Below, piece by piece: positions 1 to 12,897 of a stretch of DNA of 64,000 nucleotides; position 1 is the first letter of the stretch; each line of letters opens with the position of its first letter. The DNA is from Heterostelium album PN500 (taxonomy: Eukaryota > Evosea > Eumycetozoa > Acytosteliales > Acytosteliaceae): assembly GCF_000004825.1 (NCBI RefSeq), contig NW_008805086.1, positions 124,001 through 188,000 on the forward strand, in the 5' to 3' direction. Position numbers and translations under genes: made by a program. Below the pieces are notes generated by a model. It was not told the origin of the DNA, ran no database searches, and saw only the letters and a program-made list of their open reading frames with translations.

Positions 1-1202
1 AACTCTTCTAATTCCTCATCATCTTGATCTTCGTCTTCATCCTCTTCATCATCATCTTCTTCTTCTTCTTCTTCTTTTTCTTTACTATCTTGATTCTCAT
101 GATTATAAACATTGACACCACTAAACTCTAATAATAACTTTGACTCTTTTAACTCTTGAATTGTAATAGATACATTACTGGCATAGGCGTGTTTTCCATG
201 TACAAAATGCTGAGGCAGTGGTGACGATGAAATAGCATTGAGATATCGAATCAATATTCCAAGTGCAGCCAATGTTTCATTATCGTGAACAGAGGGCCCA
301 CGCCAACCAATGGTAACACTTCCAACTGATTCATCTTCGCATGGGAATCTAATTTTCTGTGAACTCGACTCGGTCATTGGTGGCAACTCGCTCAACCATG
401 GCATCACTCTAGATTGCTCACCACCGTCAATCTCCTTATAAAACGGACTAGCAACAATCTCTGTTTGATCCAACTTATCCAACAATGCAGGTTCATCGAT
501 ACAACCCTGCACAATGATAGTAATGATATCGGGATGATAGTACTTTCCGTGATACTCACGAATCTCTGCGTTGGTCAGCTTGGCAATCTCACGCACCGCG
601 CCACCGTAGGAATTGGCGTAGTAGCTGTTGGGATAGAGTGCACGTGTAATATGGAAATCAGAGAGATCCTCACACGTGTTTTCTCGGGACTGCATCTCGC
701 ACATAACCACACCAGACTCTTGGCCGGTGGCATCGATATGGTAGATCTCGGTGGTGAAATCGGAATCCTTGAGTGTTGGACGCAGTACGAATCGGAGTAG
801 CACCGGCAAGTAGTGGATTAGACCCTCGGGACCAACAGACTCCACTGAGTAGCATGTGTGATCCTCAGCGGTGTAGGCATTGGACGGACTGGAGAAGCAA
901 CGATTGGCAACCGATTCGATAAAGTCACGATACGGGTAGCTATCGCAGCCATTGAAAACGAGATGCTCCAGTGTGTGAGGTAATCCTCTGTTGTTGGGTG
1001 CCTCGGTCGGCACGATAATAGAGGCATTGACTTTTGGACCTGGACAATGATGTAAGATCAACATCATATTGGATTCGACATGTCTATACCGAACGATTCG
1101 ATCATTCTGAGCAAACGATATATTAAACTCATCTACAAACTTGAAACATTTTGTATCTCTACTAGTATTGCTGCTATTATTTGTTTGTTGATGATCTGTC
1201 AT
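1..1202 (-). CDS. M16-family (insulinase-like) metallopeptidase, 5' part
   Basis: The frame is open from an ATG at 1202 down to the left edge, about 400 residues with no stop, so the 3' part lies outside the window. Residues 76-80 read HTLEH, the inverted zinc motif HxxEH of M16 peptidases, inside the typical context GLPHTLEHLVF. A Glu in VVMCEM near residue 169 is a plausible third zinc ligand. From memory the layout resembles the large single-chain cytosolic M16 group (yeast YOL098C/Sdd3 type) rather than the mitochondrial processing peptidases; no mitochondrial presequence is visible. An acidic Glu/Asp-only run, encoded by a TTC/TCT-type repeat on the plus strand, lies at the left edge (about residues 375-400). 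The family degrades or processes peptides in a closed chamber. Family call is firm, subfamily is inference. Confidence 0.85.
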   Translation of the reverse strand, partial: MTDHQQTNNSSNTSRDTKCFKFVDEFNISFAQNDRIVRYRHVESNMMLILHHCPGPKVNASIIVPTEAPNNRGLPHTLEHLVFNGCDSYPYRDFIESVANRCFSSPSNAYTAEDHTCYSVESVGPEGLIHYLPVLLRFVLRPTLKDSDFTTEIYHIDATGQESGVVMCEMQSRENTCEDLSDFHITRALYPNSYYANSYGGAVREIAKLTNAEIREYHGKYYHPDIITIIVQGCIDEPALLDKLDQTEIVASPFYKEIDGGEQSRVMPWLSELPPMTESSSQKIRFPCEDESVGSVTIGWRGPSVHDNETLAALGILIRYLNAISSSPLPQHFVHGKHAYASNVSITIQELKESKLLLEFSGVNVYNHENQDSKEKEEEEEEDDDEEDEDEDQDDEELEE

Positions 1203-4200
1203 TAATTAATTAACTAACTAATTTATAACAAAACGTTGAATCAATTAATGAATCATCAAATTTAATCAATCGTTAAATATGTTCAGGATGAAAAAAAAAG
1301 AAATTGCAAAAAAAAAAAAATAAAAAAAATAAAAAAAAAGAAAGAAAGAAAAATATGTTAATTAGAATGTTGTTTCAAGGCAAAGTCCTTTTTAAATCAA
1401 ATAAAAAAACATATAAATAAATTAAAAACTTTGACTTCATTCGAAATCATTTAGAGCATAACGTTTTTCAATGGCTGCATGCCTATCGATTGCGACTTTA
1501 TATAATCAATTTCAAATCATTCTTGGCCCACTAATCCCAAGTTTCATCTTACAAAAAAAAATGGAGAAAAAAATAGATATAAATTTTCATATCTCATCAG
1601 ATATGTTTGATTTTACTCTAACAAAAAAAATAGCGATGAAAAAACCGAATTTTTGTGATTTTTTTGATTTTTCTTATTTTTTTTTAGGTTTTTGATCTAC
1701 TTTTTTTTGCTCTCCCATTTTTTTTTTGAAAATATTTTTGTTTGATCAAAATAAAATTTTTTTGACCACTAAATCCCCCTGCCAAGTTAGTGTTAAACCG
1801 TGAAGTGGTATGACCCATTATATAGTTGTTGTCGGCAATTTCGAATACAAATAAATCGAATTTAAAAAAAAAAAACTATCAAAACTGAATGATACTAGCA
1901 ATCAGACTATATCAATAGGAGCTTTGAAAAGCAACAAGAAAAAGACAAACATTGTGTAGGAGACATAGCCATACAACAACAGCAATAGCAATAACTACAA
2001 CCATTTTTATTAAAATTTAATTTAAATTTAAATAATTTATATATTATCAGCTCATTTCAGAATTCTTGGACTTAAGTTTATCATTACATATCAAAAAATA
2101 ATCATTCAGGTGTACAGTTTGTTGGTTAAACTATTATTGTAGATAAATAAGGTAGGAATTAATCAAATCAATCAACAATCAACAATCAATCAGTCAAACC
2201 AAATTATTTATAAATAGTCAAAAAAATTGTAAAAGTAAAAGGAAAAAAGTTTATTTATTATCCATTATTGTGCCATTGGAGTTTAAATTTCAGCAAACAG
2301 ATGATGGTGACAAATAATAATTTAAATAATTAGATTTGCACATTATTTTATAATTTTGAAGTGTACACTTCACACTCACATCAACAAAATCAACAACAAC
2401 AAGCATCAACACCTCATTTCTGTGTTAATTGATTAATCATCTGTTCTATTGAAGATCAGCACACTATTATTATTGTTGTTTTTGTTGCATTGGATTCTTT
2501 TTATCTTAATTATATATTATAACATCAAGAAAGGTTTAAAAGGAAAGAAAAGTATTAGCAAAGTTAAAAAGAGATCAACCTGGTGATATAATCAAAAATC
2601 TTTAAATACAATATTGTAATTGTTATTATTATTATTATTGCTATTATTTTTGTTATTTATATATATACCGCTAAACTATAAACAACTCAAAACTCATTCA
2701 TTGTAAATAGCTTATCTTAAAAGACTGTCTTAATTCATTGACATTGTTTACTTGTAGATACAATCATAGTCGCACTATTTATTTCTATTTATAAAACTAT
2801 CTTAATATTTAAAGATATTAATTACCATCTTGTAAATCTTTTATTTTATTTTTTGATTCCAAATTAATTAATAGTCTCGAGAATTGGTTGATTGCTCTTG
2901 TTTGATTTCACCATCACAGCTGGCCATTGGTTTCATTTATAGGTCATAAGAAATCAAGAGTAATAATAACAGTAAGAGATTTAGGTATGTGTTTTGATCT
3001 AATCTGACCTCTACTATAGTAGCAACAACAAATTACAATTATAACCACCTCTCAATCTCATATCGTAATTGTTCACCTCTTTTTCTCTTTTCCTGTTCTA
3101 TTCTTCACTTCTCTCTCATTTGTTCATAACATCTGTAACTATTCAATTAAATAATAGCAACAACAAAACAACAACCAATAACATCAAAATATTGTAATAG
3201 ATGTCAGTAGACAGTTCTGTAGTGCCTGTTGCCTTTCTTATAAACAAGTGGTTAGCCAACTACACAACTTGTGTTTATCGTGTGCCAGTTATTATAATCA
3301 AAAATTTTATAACTGGTTTTTTTTTTTTGTTTTTCTGTTAAGAAGTGGTTAGTGCGTGTGTGTTTGTTGTTGTGAGTGGTATGAAGATAATATTATAGAT
3401 AGATAGATGAGAATTTATTATTATCACATTCCATTGTCAATCTATCTCCAATCTTATCAAACGCTAAAAAAATAACAAAAAATGGTTGTTCCAAACACAC
3501 TTCTCTGCAAAGAAGCACACCGGAAACAAACATCCAATTCATTCAAGTTCAACAACAAATTTTTTTGATCAAAAAAAAACACCCCCCAAAACAACAAACA
3601 ATCCAATAATTCAAACCCTTTTTTTTTTTTTTTAAATTAAATTAAAAAATTAATTCTGGAAATGTCGAGAAATTATTTAAATTTAACAGTCTTACAACAA
3701 CAAGCAATCCAATAATTCAAACTTGTTTTTTTTTTGTGTGTTTATTAAATATGCACATATTTATTTATTTTTAAATATTTTTATATGTACATAATTTTAT
3801 TTTTTTTTGCCCAGTGTCAACAACCATTAGCAATATTATCATTTGTAGAATATATTTAAATAGCAACACTTTCACCACACAATCAATAAACATTTCATTT
3901 TATTTAAATAACAACTTTTCATGAAATATATAGTTCATGTTTTAATTTAGAATAACATAAAAGCAAAGTAATCAATAATTATAAACAAATTTGTAGAATA
4001 GATAGTCGCAGCGTCGTAGTAACATATATTGCATCACTACTTGATTTTTTTTTCACTTGTTCACTTTATTGTCAACAATAATATATATACACTGTACATA
4101 ATAACCCTTTCTTCACACTTTCTCTAATAACAATAATCTAATCTATCATTCCTCTTACTGTGACAATAATTTTTTTTTTTTATATATATATATAATACGC

Positions 4201-6488
4201 AAATTAATAAACATTGTAAATAAATATCCACTATAGTAATTTTTTTTTCCTCTTCTTCATATATATCAAGTAAAAACCGGCAATAACCAACACTATAGAT
4301 CTTATTACAGCAGCAAATTATAAAATATATGATAATATAATTTAAAGGTATTTATACTAAATATATATATATATTTATTTTTATTCTTTTCACATAGTAG
4401 TAGTTAAAATACATTTATTTGTAAGTGGACAACAATAATAATTACCACATACGCACACCCATTTCTCACAATTTTCAAACCAATTTACCAATTTAAATCA
4501 CCACCAACACGGATAACTATAATAATATGATAACAGCTTATGGCAATCATGGTTTGGGAGAAATGCAATTTACATAAAGTAAATTTGAATTTATTTAAAT
4601 TACGGTCATTTCTCAAACCAATTCCATACTTTTTTGTATCCAAGTGTCGCATATTCAAACAAAAAAAGTTGGTTAATATTTTTTTTTCAATTTTAATTTT
4701 TTATTTTGGTTTTCCTTTTTTTTTTTTTTTTTTTTTGATTTAATGTGACGAGCAAACATTGTTTTTTTTTTGTCATCCTGGTTTTGTCAGATTTAAATAT
4801 ATATAGTTAGTGCAAGCATTTGACGCTTGTTTTCTTTTTAATTAGTTGTAAATTTATGTAAATAGCTCTCTGTGTATGTATCTGGTTTTTAAATTCGACG
4901 CTTAACTATAAATATAAAAAATGCCATTTTCATTCACACATCTAATTAAAAACAAATCATATAAAATGAAAACACACAACATAGAATTTATTATAAGAAA
5001 TAACATTCAAATCTACGATAATTTAAACAGACATCTGTCTGTCTGTCTATCTGTCTTCTATTTGTGTTTATTTGTTTGTCTGTGTGTGGTGGAATGATTT
5101 TTATCTCATTTTATTTTTAAATTGTGAAATGGTGGTATTTAATATGGTGTGTGCATTATATATATGTTGTGGTCTTTATTAGATTTACTGCAAGTAAGCA
5201 AAAGGGGGAGTGAGTGAGAGAGGGAGCAGGTGGGTTATAACAATTATATTGTATGATATTTATCTCAGCAGTATAACAAAAATAACAATAATAATAATAA
5301 ATATATAAATGTTAGTGTGTATAACAAAGCAAAACAAACCACATCAATATAAATTAAATTGGATCTCAAATTAATACAGCTATTTAATTGTTATGCATCT
5401 CTGTTTGTTTGTACAGTTTGTTTGTTTAAATTCAAAATATAATAAAAACATTTTCACTAGAGTGAGTGAGTATACTTTGACAATTTTATTATTATTAATT
5501 ATTGTTTATTTAATTTTCAATAAATTTTGTTTCAGCTGTTACTTCCTTACTTCTTTACATTAATCTTTTTTTAATTTATTTATTTCTTTGGGTCGACCAT
5601 ATTGCTGTACATACATATAATAAAACATCATAACAATAATAGGTTGTGATTATTTGCACCAGTAATTTATTATTATCATCATTTCACCACCTTTATTGTT
5701 GTTGTTGTAATAATATAATATTTTTAGTTTTTTTTTTATTTCATTAGTTAAAGTACCAGTTGGTGTTTATCATTATTTATATGTGTAGCTGCATCTGTCA
5801 CCCAAGTTTAACTCAATTAAACTATTATTGTTATCTATCTGTGTCAAAATCCAATAGTTTATCTTATTTGTTGTCTATTTATAAAATTGTATCTTTATAT
5901 TTATTTAAGAAGAAGGATAACAATATTCCACCATTCATCCACACCAACAAAACTACTACAATATAACCAATCAATCTCATTAACAATAACAATAATAATA
6001 ATTATATGATTTACTAATATTAATTTTTAATTTTTTTATAAAACTCTCTAGTTTAATAATCTATTGTAACAAATACCTACTTTTTCTATTTATATTTATA
6101 TATTTATATTTCTCAACTTAGTGTTTATACTACTATACATCAAAAACTAAAATATTCGATTTTAAATCTCAGTTTTTAAACTCTAATATTTTTGTATCAC
6201 CTCTCTGTGTTCTCCGTCTTTACCGCTTATTCGAACACATAGTTGTATTTTCTCCAGTGGTTCATCCTTATTTATAAACATATACATACTCTATCTTTGT
6301 TTGTACATACAATTCTTTCAAATCTTTAAGTTTCGCCCTACATTTTTATTGTACTATACTTTTTTTTTTCTTTTTTCCTCCTCTTCACTTTATTGCATTT
6401 AGATATTAATTGTCAAATTAACAAAACAACCTAAATAATAATATACATATAAACATATAATCAAATATTTACATATCCAACAAATAAT
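1203..6488. other. 5.3-kb gene-free AT-rich region
   Basis: I find no open frame with protein-like composition on either strand. The few ORFs here are made of Phe, Ile, Lys, Asn and Tyr runs. It contains many homopolymers, poly-AT stretches and short simple repeats (TGTC-type near 5037-5056). It is far longer than the other intergenic gaps in the window. It may hold the promoter, 5' leader exons or untranslated RNA of the gene at 6489. Confidence 0.6.
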
Positions 6489-7351
6489 ATGAACAAAATA
6501 ATGCCACAAAGAACATTTTCACCACGTACTTTTATGGGTGATCGTGGAATCGTTCTTGATAGTTATGGCAGGGTTTTAAAGAATGAATCCTTCTCATCTA
6601 TATATGACAATGATAAGAAAATAGTTGCACCCAAGCCATGGAAAACATCAAACGTTACTCATTTCTCAAATAGGTATGTCAACAACACAACACACTAACG
6701 ATACAATAGAGTTTTGTTATTAATTTCTTTTTTTTTTATCTTATCAACAGTCAATTTGAGGAAGCAGGTCAAGAAATACAGACGATTATTTTAAACTCTT
6801 TTATTGGTGATTTCGATGATTTGGTAGGGCACAACGATTTCTTTGAGAACCAACAAAACAACTTTGGCATCGGTAAAAACCATTTGAATATTAGCAATAG
6901 TAGTATTGGTACAACAATTGGTCACAGCCGTAACAATAGTACTTCTTCATCAACAACCACCTTTAATAGCAGTAATAACGTAGTTCAATGCAATAGCAGC
7001 AACAGCAACAACAACAGCAATAGCAATAATAGTAGTAGCAGCGTCAAAGCAACCAACAAGAGTTCAGATAATGAAAATAACGAGTGTAAAGTGAATATAA
7101 ATGATTTTCCTATCAACTCTCTCAGTATAATAGAAAACTACGCTCAAGATTCAACCTCTTCAATAATCGAATTGAAGATTCCTCTTTTTACACAATCGCC
7201 TGGCTTGATCACCGAGCCAATCACACCACCAACACGTACACATAACCCAATCACACTGAATCAAGCATTTGCCTCCGATGTAGATCCATTGCAATACGGA
7301 GCCGAAATTGGTCTTTTATCGATTTCACCACCACTCATCTATAAGCACTAG
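6489..7351 (+). CDS. Asn/Ser-rich protein of unknown function, two exons
   Basis: Exon 1 is 6489-6673 and exon 2 is 6751-7351; intron 6674-6750 starts GTATGT and ends CAACAG, and joining keeps the frame (AG plus T gives Ser). The product is 261 residues. The N-terminal 90 residues have mixed composition, with short motifs such as FMGDRGIVLDSYGRVL and APKPWKTSNVTHFS. The middle is a low-complexity Ser/Asn/Thr tract typical of dictyostelids. The C-terminal 70 residues are again mixed (IPLFTQSPGLITEPITPP). There is no signal peptide and no membrane segment. I do not recognise a family. The very long upstream region would fit a developmentally regulated gene, but that is inference. Confidence 0.75.
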
Positions 7352-8865
7352 CACTGGTAGTGAGCACAACAAACTTCATCCAGATCCCTATATAAGAATA
7401 ACCAACAACCAACAACATCCATCTCCCCTCCTCCTTCATTTTGTATCAGTCTAATGTATCGCAACATTTTAACAACAACAACAACAACAACAATCAAGAT
7501 ATTCAAACGATTATTTATATTGATTTGATCAGACCCAACAAACTGATCAACCAATATCTTTAAAAGGAAAAACAAAAAAAAACAAACAAAAAAAAACAAA
7601 TAATCATACCTGTTTGGTTTCATCTCCAATATTATAATAAATATTTTGTATAATTATTTTGACACGTTTCATCAATTACTTGAATTTGTTTTGGTTCTTT
7701 TTTTTTTGAGAAATTAATTTATTTTTGAAAAAATAAAAATAAAAAAATTTTAATTAATCACCTGGGGTTTTTATTAATGAATGGGGAATAATCATTTTAT
7801 TAAAGTAGTAGTTATTAAAATCACAATAATAATTTAATTAAAGAAAGACAACTAAAAATTAATATAATAATAATAATATAAATTATCTTTATACACATAT
7901 AGATAGAATAATAAAGTTTTAAAAATAAAAGATTAAAAAGTATGTTGTTATCTATACTATATTGACTAGTGTCAGTAATTGTTTACAATTAAGATTGATA
8001 TCAATATAAATGATGAAACTAAATATTTATAGTAGTATTGAGTATCGCATTCAGGGTTGAATCACTTTTTTATAACTTTTCGTTTCCTTATCAATCGATA
8101 TCTAAGAAGAATTCTTTAATTATCTAGAATCTGAGATAGATAGTATTATAATGAACAACAGCAACTACAACTACAACACATACACACACACAATACATAC
8201 AATGATGTTGTAGGTGCTTATCTGATAATGATATATTCACCATTTACACACCAACCACAAAAAATAAATATTACAATATTTTATGCAAACTAAAGATACA
8301 CAAACAAACAAACAATTTCAATTTATACATTCATATTTTGTTCAAGTTGTGTGTTTTGTTTTTTTTTTGTTAAATATCATTATTTTATTTTTATTATTTT
8401 TATTAGAGAGTGTATTTTTATTACATTTAATATGATAAAAATTTTATTAATTTACTCTCTTTTTATTTATTTATAAAATATTAATTTATTTTCTATTTAT
8501 TTGATTTTGTTATCATAGTCATCATCATTCTTAATAGTTTTTTTACCTAATTTGTTCATTGTTCTCTCCATCACCCAGCAAACAACTCAAAATATTAAAT
8601 AAATCAAAATTTTAATTTCCCTCAAATCGAAATCTTGAAAAACAAAAAAAAGCTAATACATTACATCCCTCAACAGATTTCTAAAGAAAAACAGTGACAT
8701 TCTTTTTTACAAACGATAAAACAAATCAATAGGACCAATTATTATTCAAACCACCATTATAAAAAAAAAACAAAAAGAGATATTAGATAAATCCGATTAT
8801 TATCTATTTCACACAACTCAACAACATTATATATATATATATAAATAATTAGATAGATAAATAGG
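7352..8865. other. AT-rich intergenic region
   Basis: Nothing gene-like was found on either strand. It contains a CAA run at about 7470-7493 just after the upstream gene, A/T homopolymers, and a TA run (8828-8843) shortly before the next start codon. Confidence 0.6.
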
Positions 8866-10542
8866 ATGATGGAAATCGATGTGGAAAATGACATTGAAAA
8901 TGATCTATACGATATAAATAGTTCTTTGATAGAACAATTGCCGAATACAGTAGAAGAACTGATGCAACACTCTGCAGTGCAAAGACAACTTAAAAACCAA
9001 CCTGTATATTTAAAATATGTAAGTCTGCCAGAAAAAAAAAACAATAGAAATAGCAACTAATCAAAAAACAAACTAGTTTTGGAAGATATTGTTAATTATA
9101 TCAGTTTTTTATTTTCTACCTTCGATTCAATTTGTATTCTTTCAATATGAAGATAATGCTCAATGTTATTTCAATTTTAAATGTGCCCACGAGTTTTTAG
9201 GATTAAAAGCGTTCAACAATGGTATGTTAAAAAAAAACAAAATGATAGCTTTTTTTTTTTCTTAAAAACATTGTGTGTTTTAGTTTACTAACAAATGAAT
9301 CAAATCTCTCTCTCTCTCTCTCAGTCATTAGTAATTTGGCATATATATTAGCAGGAGGATCATTTTTACTTATTTTACATTTCACTGCGCCCAAAGAGGA
9401 TGGAATCAATGGATTGCACACCGATATGTCACTCTACTATTGTGTAGGTGTGTCTGTGCTATGTGAGGGTTTCTCATCGGCACTCTACCACGTTTGTCCA
9501 TCGAAATTGAATTTCCAATTCGATACCACCTACATGCTGATAGGCTCAGGACTTTTATTTTTCACTGTTCACCAAAAGAGACATGCCACCTTTACAGCTG
9601 GTGCATTCCGTGCGTACTCTTTCTTTGCAATGTTTATATTTTTGAACTTTTTATCATTGACCGCCATTAGTGGATATATGTAAGTTGAAATTAAACTGTT
9701 AAACTATTTGTTTTTTGTTTTTTTTTTTCCACAAATTTAACTAACATTATAATATATATGTACAGTTTCTGGTCAATATTTTTCATATTATTTGCATATA
9801 TTTCTATATCCGGATCAGGATATTTATTAGCACACAAGAGATTGTCGATCAATCCATCAGTATCTGTACTTTGGAACTATGTCAAGAAGATTCGTCATCC
9901 AAGCGAAGTGGAGGACAAACCACGTCTTTTTGCAATCATTTTGGCATTTGTATTGAATTGGGGAATTGTTTTAGCTTCATCCATTGTTGGAATTGTATAT
10001 AATATTTCAAGTAATTTCTCTAATCTAATTCTGTAAGTTTCTTTTATTTCTAAAGTTATCATCGTTCGAAAAACAAACTAATCATTTTATTATTTCATCT
10101 TACCGAATCAAACAGAGGAATTATTATATTAAACTTTTTGATATATCTATTTTATTATATTGCTATGAAGATCAAATATAGAGAACGTATCCATTTTATG
10201 ATTTGGATAGTATTTATTATTATGATTGTTTGCTGGGTAAGAAAGATTTTGAATATTAAATATATATATAAAAATGAATAATTTTATTAACTTTATTTTA
10301 TTTATTATTATTATTTTTAGGGACTTGGATTCTACTTTTTCGAAATTGCTGTTACCAATAAGTTCCTACCATTTGACGAATCGAAGGAATTGAATAAGCC
10401 ATGTGTAGTGTTTGGATATTTCGATACACATGATGTTTGGCATTTCTTCTCCGCCGTTGGTTTATTTACTGTGATGTCAGTCGTTTACTTTATCGATTAT
10501 GATTTGCGCAATGTTCCAAGATCTCTAATTCATGTATTCTAA
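8866..10542 (+). CDS. SID-1/SIDT (CHUP) family membrane protein, short form
   Basis: Six exons: 8866-9018, 9077-9221, 9325-9679, 9766-10032, 10116-10236, 10321-10542. Every junction has GT-AG ends and keeps frame, giving 420 residues. Exon 2 carries the family signature CYFNFKCAHEFLGLKAFNN just after the first membrane segment. Exon 3 has SALYHVC and FDTTY, and the last exon has HDVWHFF. The Ser, His, Asp and HxxxH positions match the zinc-site residues of the CREST superfamily, to which SIDT proteins and ceramidases belong. About ten further hydrophobic segments follow. Animal SIDT/SID-1 proteins carry a large extracellular beta-rich domain before the first membrane segment. Here only about 51 acidic residues precede it, and the DNA upstream looks like leader, so this is a membrane-core-only form. 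The animal family is linked to dsRNA and cholesterol/lipid handling; the amoebal role is unknown. Confidence 0.85.
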
Positions 10543-10920
10543 AAATAATAATAACATTAATAGTTAGCCAGTAATATTAGTAGAGATTCCAATGGATCAA
10601 TAATTTTATATATTTTATTTATTTACACATATACACGTATAATTATAAATATCAAAACATATACACACGATTACTTTTGTAAACTTTACAACCAAATATA
10701 ATTATATTTACTATTAAGCTAAATTAATCACATATTAAAAATAAAGCTATATTAGATAAACAAAACAATAAATATCTATGGATTGTAAATAAATAAGAAA
10801 CCTAGTATTGGTATTGTTAAAGAAAAATATACATTATATTTATATTTATTAAAGCTGGAATTGATGATGGTAAACATAGATAAATGAAAGCTGATAATAA
10901 CTTAATATTACTATATTAGT
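10543..10920. other. Convergent 3' intergenic region
   Basis: This gap lies between two genes that run towards each other. It is AT-rich, with several AATAAA-like polyadenylation signals (for example near 10738 and 10767). I see no coding frame. Confidence 0.6.
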
Positions 10921-11287
10921 TTAAGCATCATCGACAACCAAATAGTTTGAAGAGGAAGATCTCACTTGGTGTGCAGGCAAATCGTTCTTTACAGCAGTTG
11001 TTTTTGACTTTTGATTTTTCAGTGAGGCATCGGATGTCTTTGAACTTGGAAGAATAGGCTTCTCGAGTGGAGTCTGTTTCTTTTCGATGACTCTGTGTAC
11101 TGGTGTGTATTGCATATACAAAGGTTCACTCTGTGTACTCAGATATCTTATCTAAAAATCATTGCCAATAAGAAAACAAATAATTAGAATTAATTTTCGT
11201 TGTCTTAATACAATATTATCTTTTAAGACTTACAGAATTAGAATTCAAAGACTTTGTGAAAAGGTATCTATATACTTGTTGTGACAT
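10921..11287 (-). CDS. Small probable mitochondrial protein, unknown function
   Basis: Exon 1 is 11234-11287 and exon 2 is 10921-11151 (minus strand); the donor is GTAAGT and the acceptor is TTTTTAG, phase 0. The product is 94 residues. The start MSQQVYRYLFTKSLNSNS followed by IRYLSTQS has the Arg/Ser/Leu-rich, acid-free composition of a mitochondrial presequence, with RYLST resembling a processing site. The rest is basic, Lys/Ser-rich and probably disordered. No domain was recognised. Mitochondrial targeting is inference from composition. Confidence 0.65.
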
Positions 11288-12897
11288 TTTGTTGTATTAT
11301 TATTTATTGTTTCTACTATATATTAAAAAAATAAATTATGTTTGTTGTTTATTATTATTGTTTTTTAAAACTTTGAATTTCTAATTGATAATAAAAATAA
11401 AGTAAAAGGTTATAACCAAAAAAAAAAAGTAAATAAAATTAGTATTTATATTATGTATAATTAATTTAAGCATCAATTGTCATTCAATTCCATAAATGGT
11501 TAAAAATGAAATTTCCAATTTTTATTTTTTATATTAAAATTTTGTGTGTTAGTGTGTTATTACAAACATTAATGTGTTTTATTAATTAACCTTTTTTATT
11601 ATTTTTAATTTTTTTTGACATTATGTGTTTTCTATATAGATTTTCAATTCATGTGAATTGTATATGGTGTATTACAATAATATGAATCTTACAATGGTTG
11701 TGTAAATTAGTATTATTATTAAAATAAATTTGACTAACTTATGTATGGACACCAACAGATGAATGTTTAAATATTTATTATACACACTTTTGCTCTCCCC
11801 AGCTATCGGAAGAAATAACTTGCGAATAGAATAATAGAGTCTTTATTAACATACATAAACAAATTTACCAGATGATATAAATAGTGAATGAGTGAAGGTC
11901 TACTAAACCTTGTCAAATATGTTCATTTTTAAAACAAAATACAAATACTTTGAAAGATCAAGTGATATCTCCGTCATGTGTTATTATTACTTTTGAGACC
12001 AAATTAGTGTTTTAAATATCTAAAAACCTACCCAAAATTGAATAACTTTTTTTGTGTTAAAAAAATATTATTAATTTACAAAAAATATATAGGTGAAAAT
12101 ATTATTTATTATTTAATCGAATGTTGGTAGTACTTTATTGAATGATGATATGATAAAATCATTCTTTATAGGATTTATTTATTTAAAAAAAAATCAGTTT
12201 AAAATTAAAATAATAAATAATTTTAAAATAAAAGAATAATCAAATGAAATGATAGTTTGTTTCACATTCATTCAGGATTCTAGAGGAATCCTGAACCTTT
12301 TTTTCCCAAGAGATTAATTTCTGTTGTTGTGGTTAATAAAAAAAAATAAAAAAATCCAAATATTAATTAAATCATTTTTATGCGGTGACTTATCAAATAT
12401 ATTATCATTATCTCCCCAATTTAGTAAGCACACTACACGACTATGATTAAAACCTTTCTTTACAAACAACAAAATAGATATTTCTATCTAAAATTTAATA
12501 TTAATGTTATGTTAATGTGAAAGCTTTCAATTTTGTTTATTTAAAAAGTCAAAATGACACTCCCCACAAACAACCTTGTTGAAAATAAAAGAAAAGGGGG
12601 GACTTGCTTGTTATTTGGCCCTCTTTTTTAACTACACCTTATTTAATTTTAATCAAGGTGTGTGGTGTGTGTGAATGAAGTGATCTTAAAGTTGTTATTG
12701 TTTGCAACCGATGTAAACTACTGTAACGAATTCAATCTACCTTCAACATATTCATTTGCCTCTGTTTCAAAAACCAATATAATATTTACAACAAAATTTA
12801 ATAATAAATAACTCCTACAATAATAGTTGATATAAATATATTTAGAGCATTAGTAAAATCTATCACCTTTTTTGTTTGATCTTTTAAAATGTTGTTT
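11288..12897. other. AT-rich intergenic region with a perfect hairpin
   Basis: I found no coding frame. A perfect 10-bp inverted repeat with a 5-nt loop lies at 12271-12295 and is listed separately. Short G- and C-richer patches at 12550-12620 show no codon structure. Confidence 0.55.
12271..12295. repeat. Perfect 10-bp hairpin in intergenic DNA
   Basis: The left arm TTCAGGATTC (12271-12280) is exactly complementary to the right arm GAATCCTGAA (12286-12295), with loop TAGAG. It is followed by a short T-run. In such AT-rich sequence a 40-percent-GC perfect stem stands out. It could be part of a small structured RNA, a terminator-like element or a transposon end. No function can be assigned. 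Confidence 0.6.

Noticed and set aside
414-1027. Plus- and minus-strand ORFs inside the M16 gene
   Set aside because: They lie in other frames of the real minus-strand gene, which carries the HTLEH motif and spans the whole region without stops.
1471-1695. Plus-strand 74-codon ORF
   Set aside because: Phe/Lys/Asp homopolymer-driven composition in AT-rich DNA; no splice signals or protein-like pattern.
4540-4743. Plus-strand 67-codon ORF in the gene desert
   Set aside because: It ends in a poly-Phe run made by a T-homopolymer; no sign of codon selection.
5760-5966. Plus-strand 68-codon hydrophobic ORF
   Set aside because: Ile/Leu/Ser/Tyr-rich reading of AT-rich DNA; nothing supports translation.
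9227-9421. Minus-strand ORF within the SIDT gene
   Set aside because: Shadow of exon 3 and the preceding CT-repeat intron.
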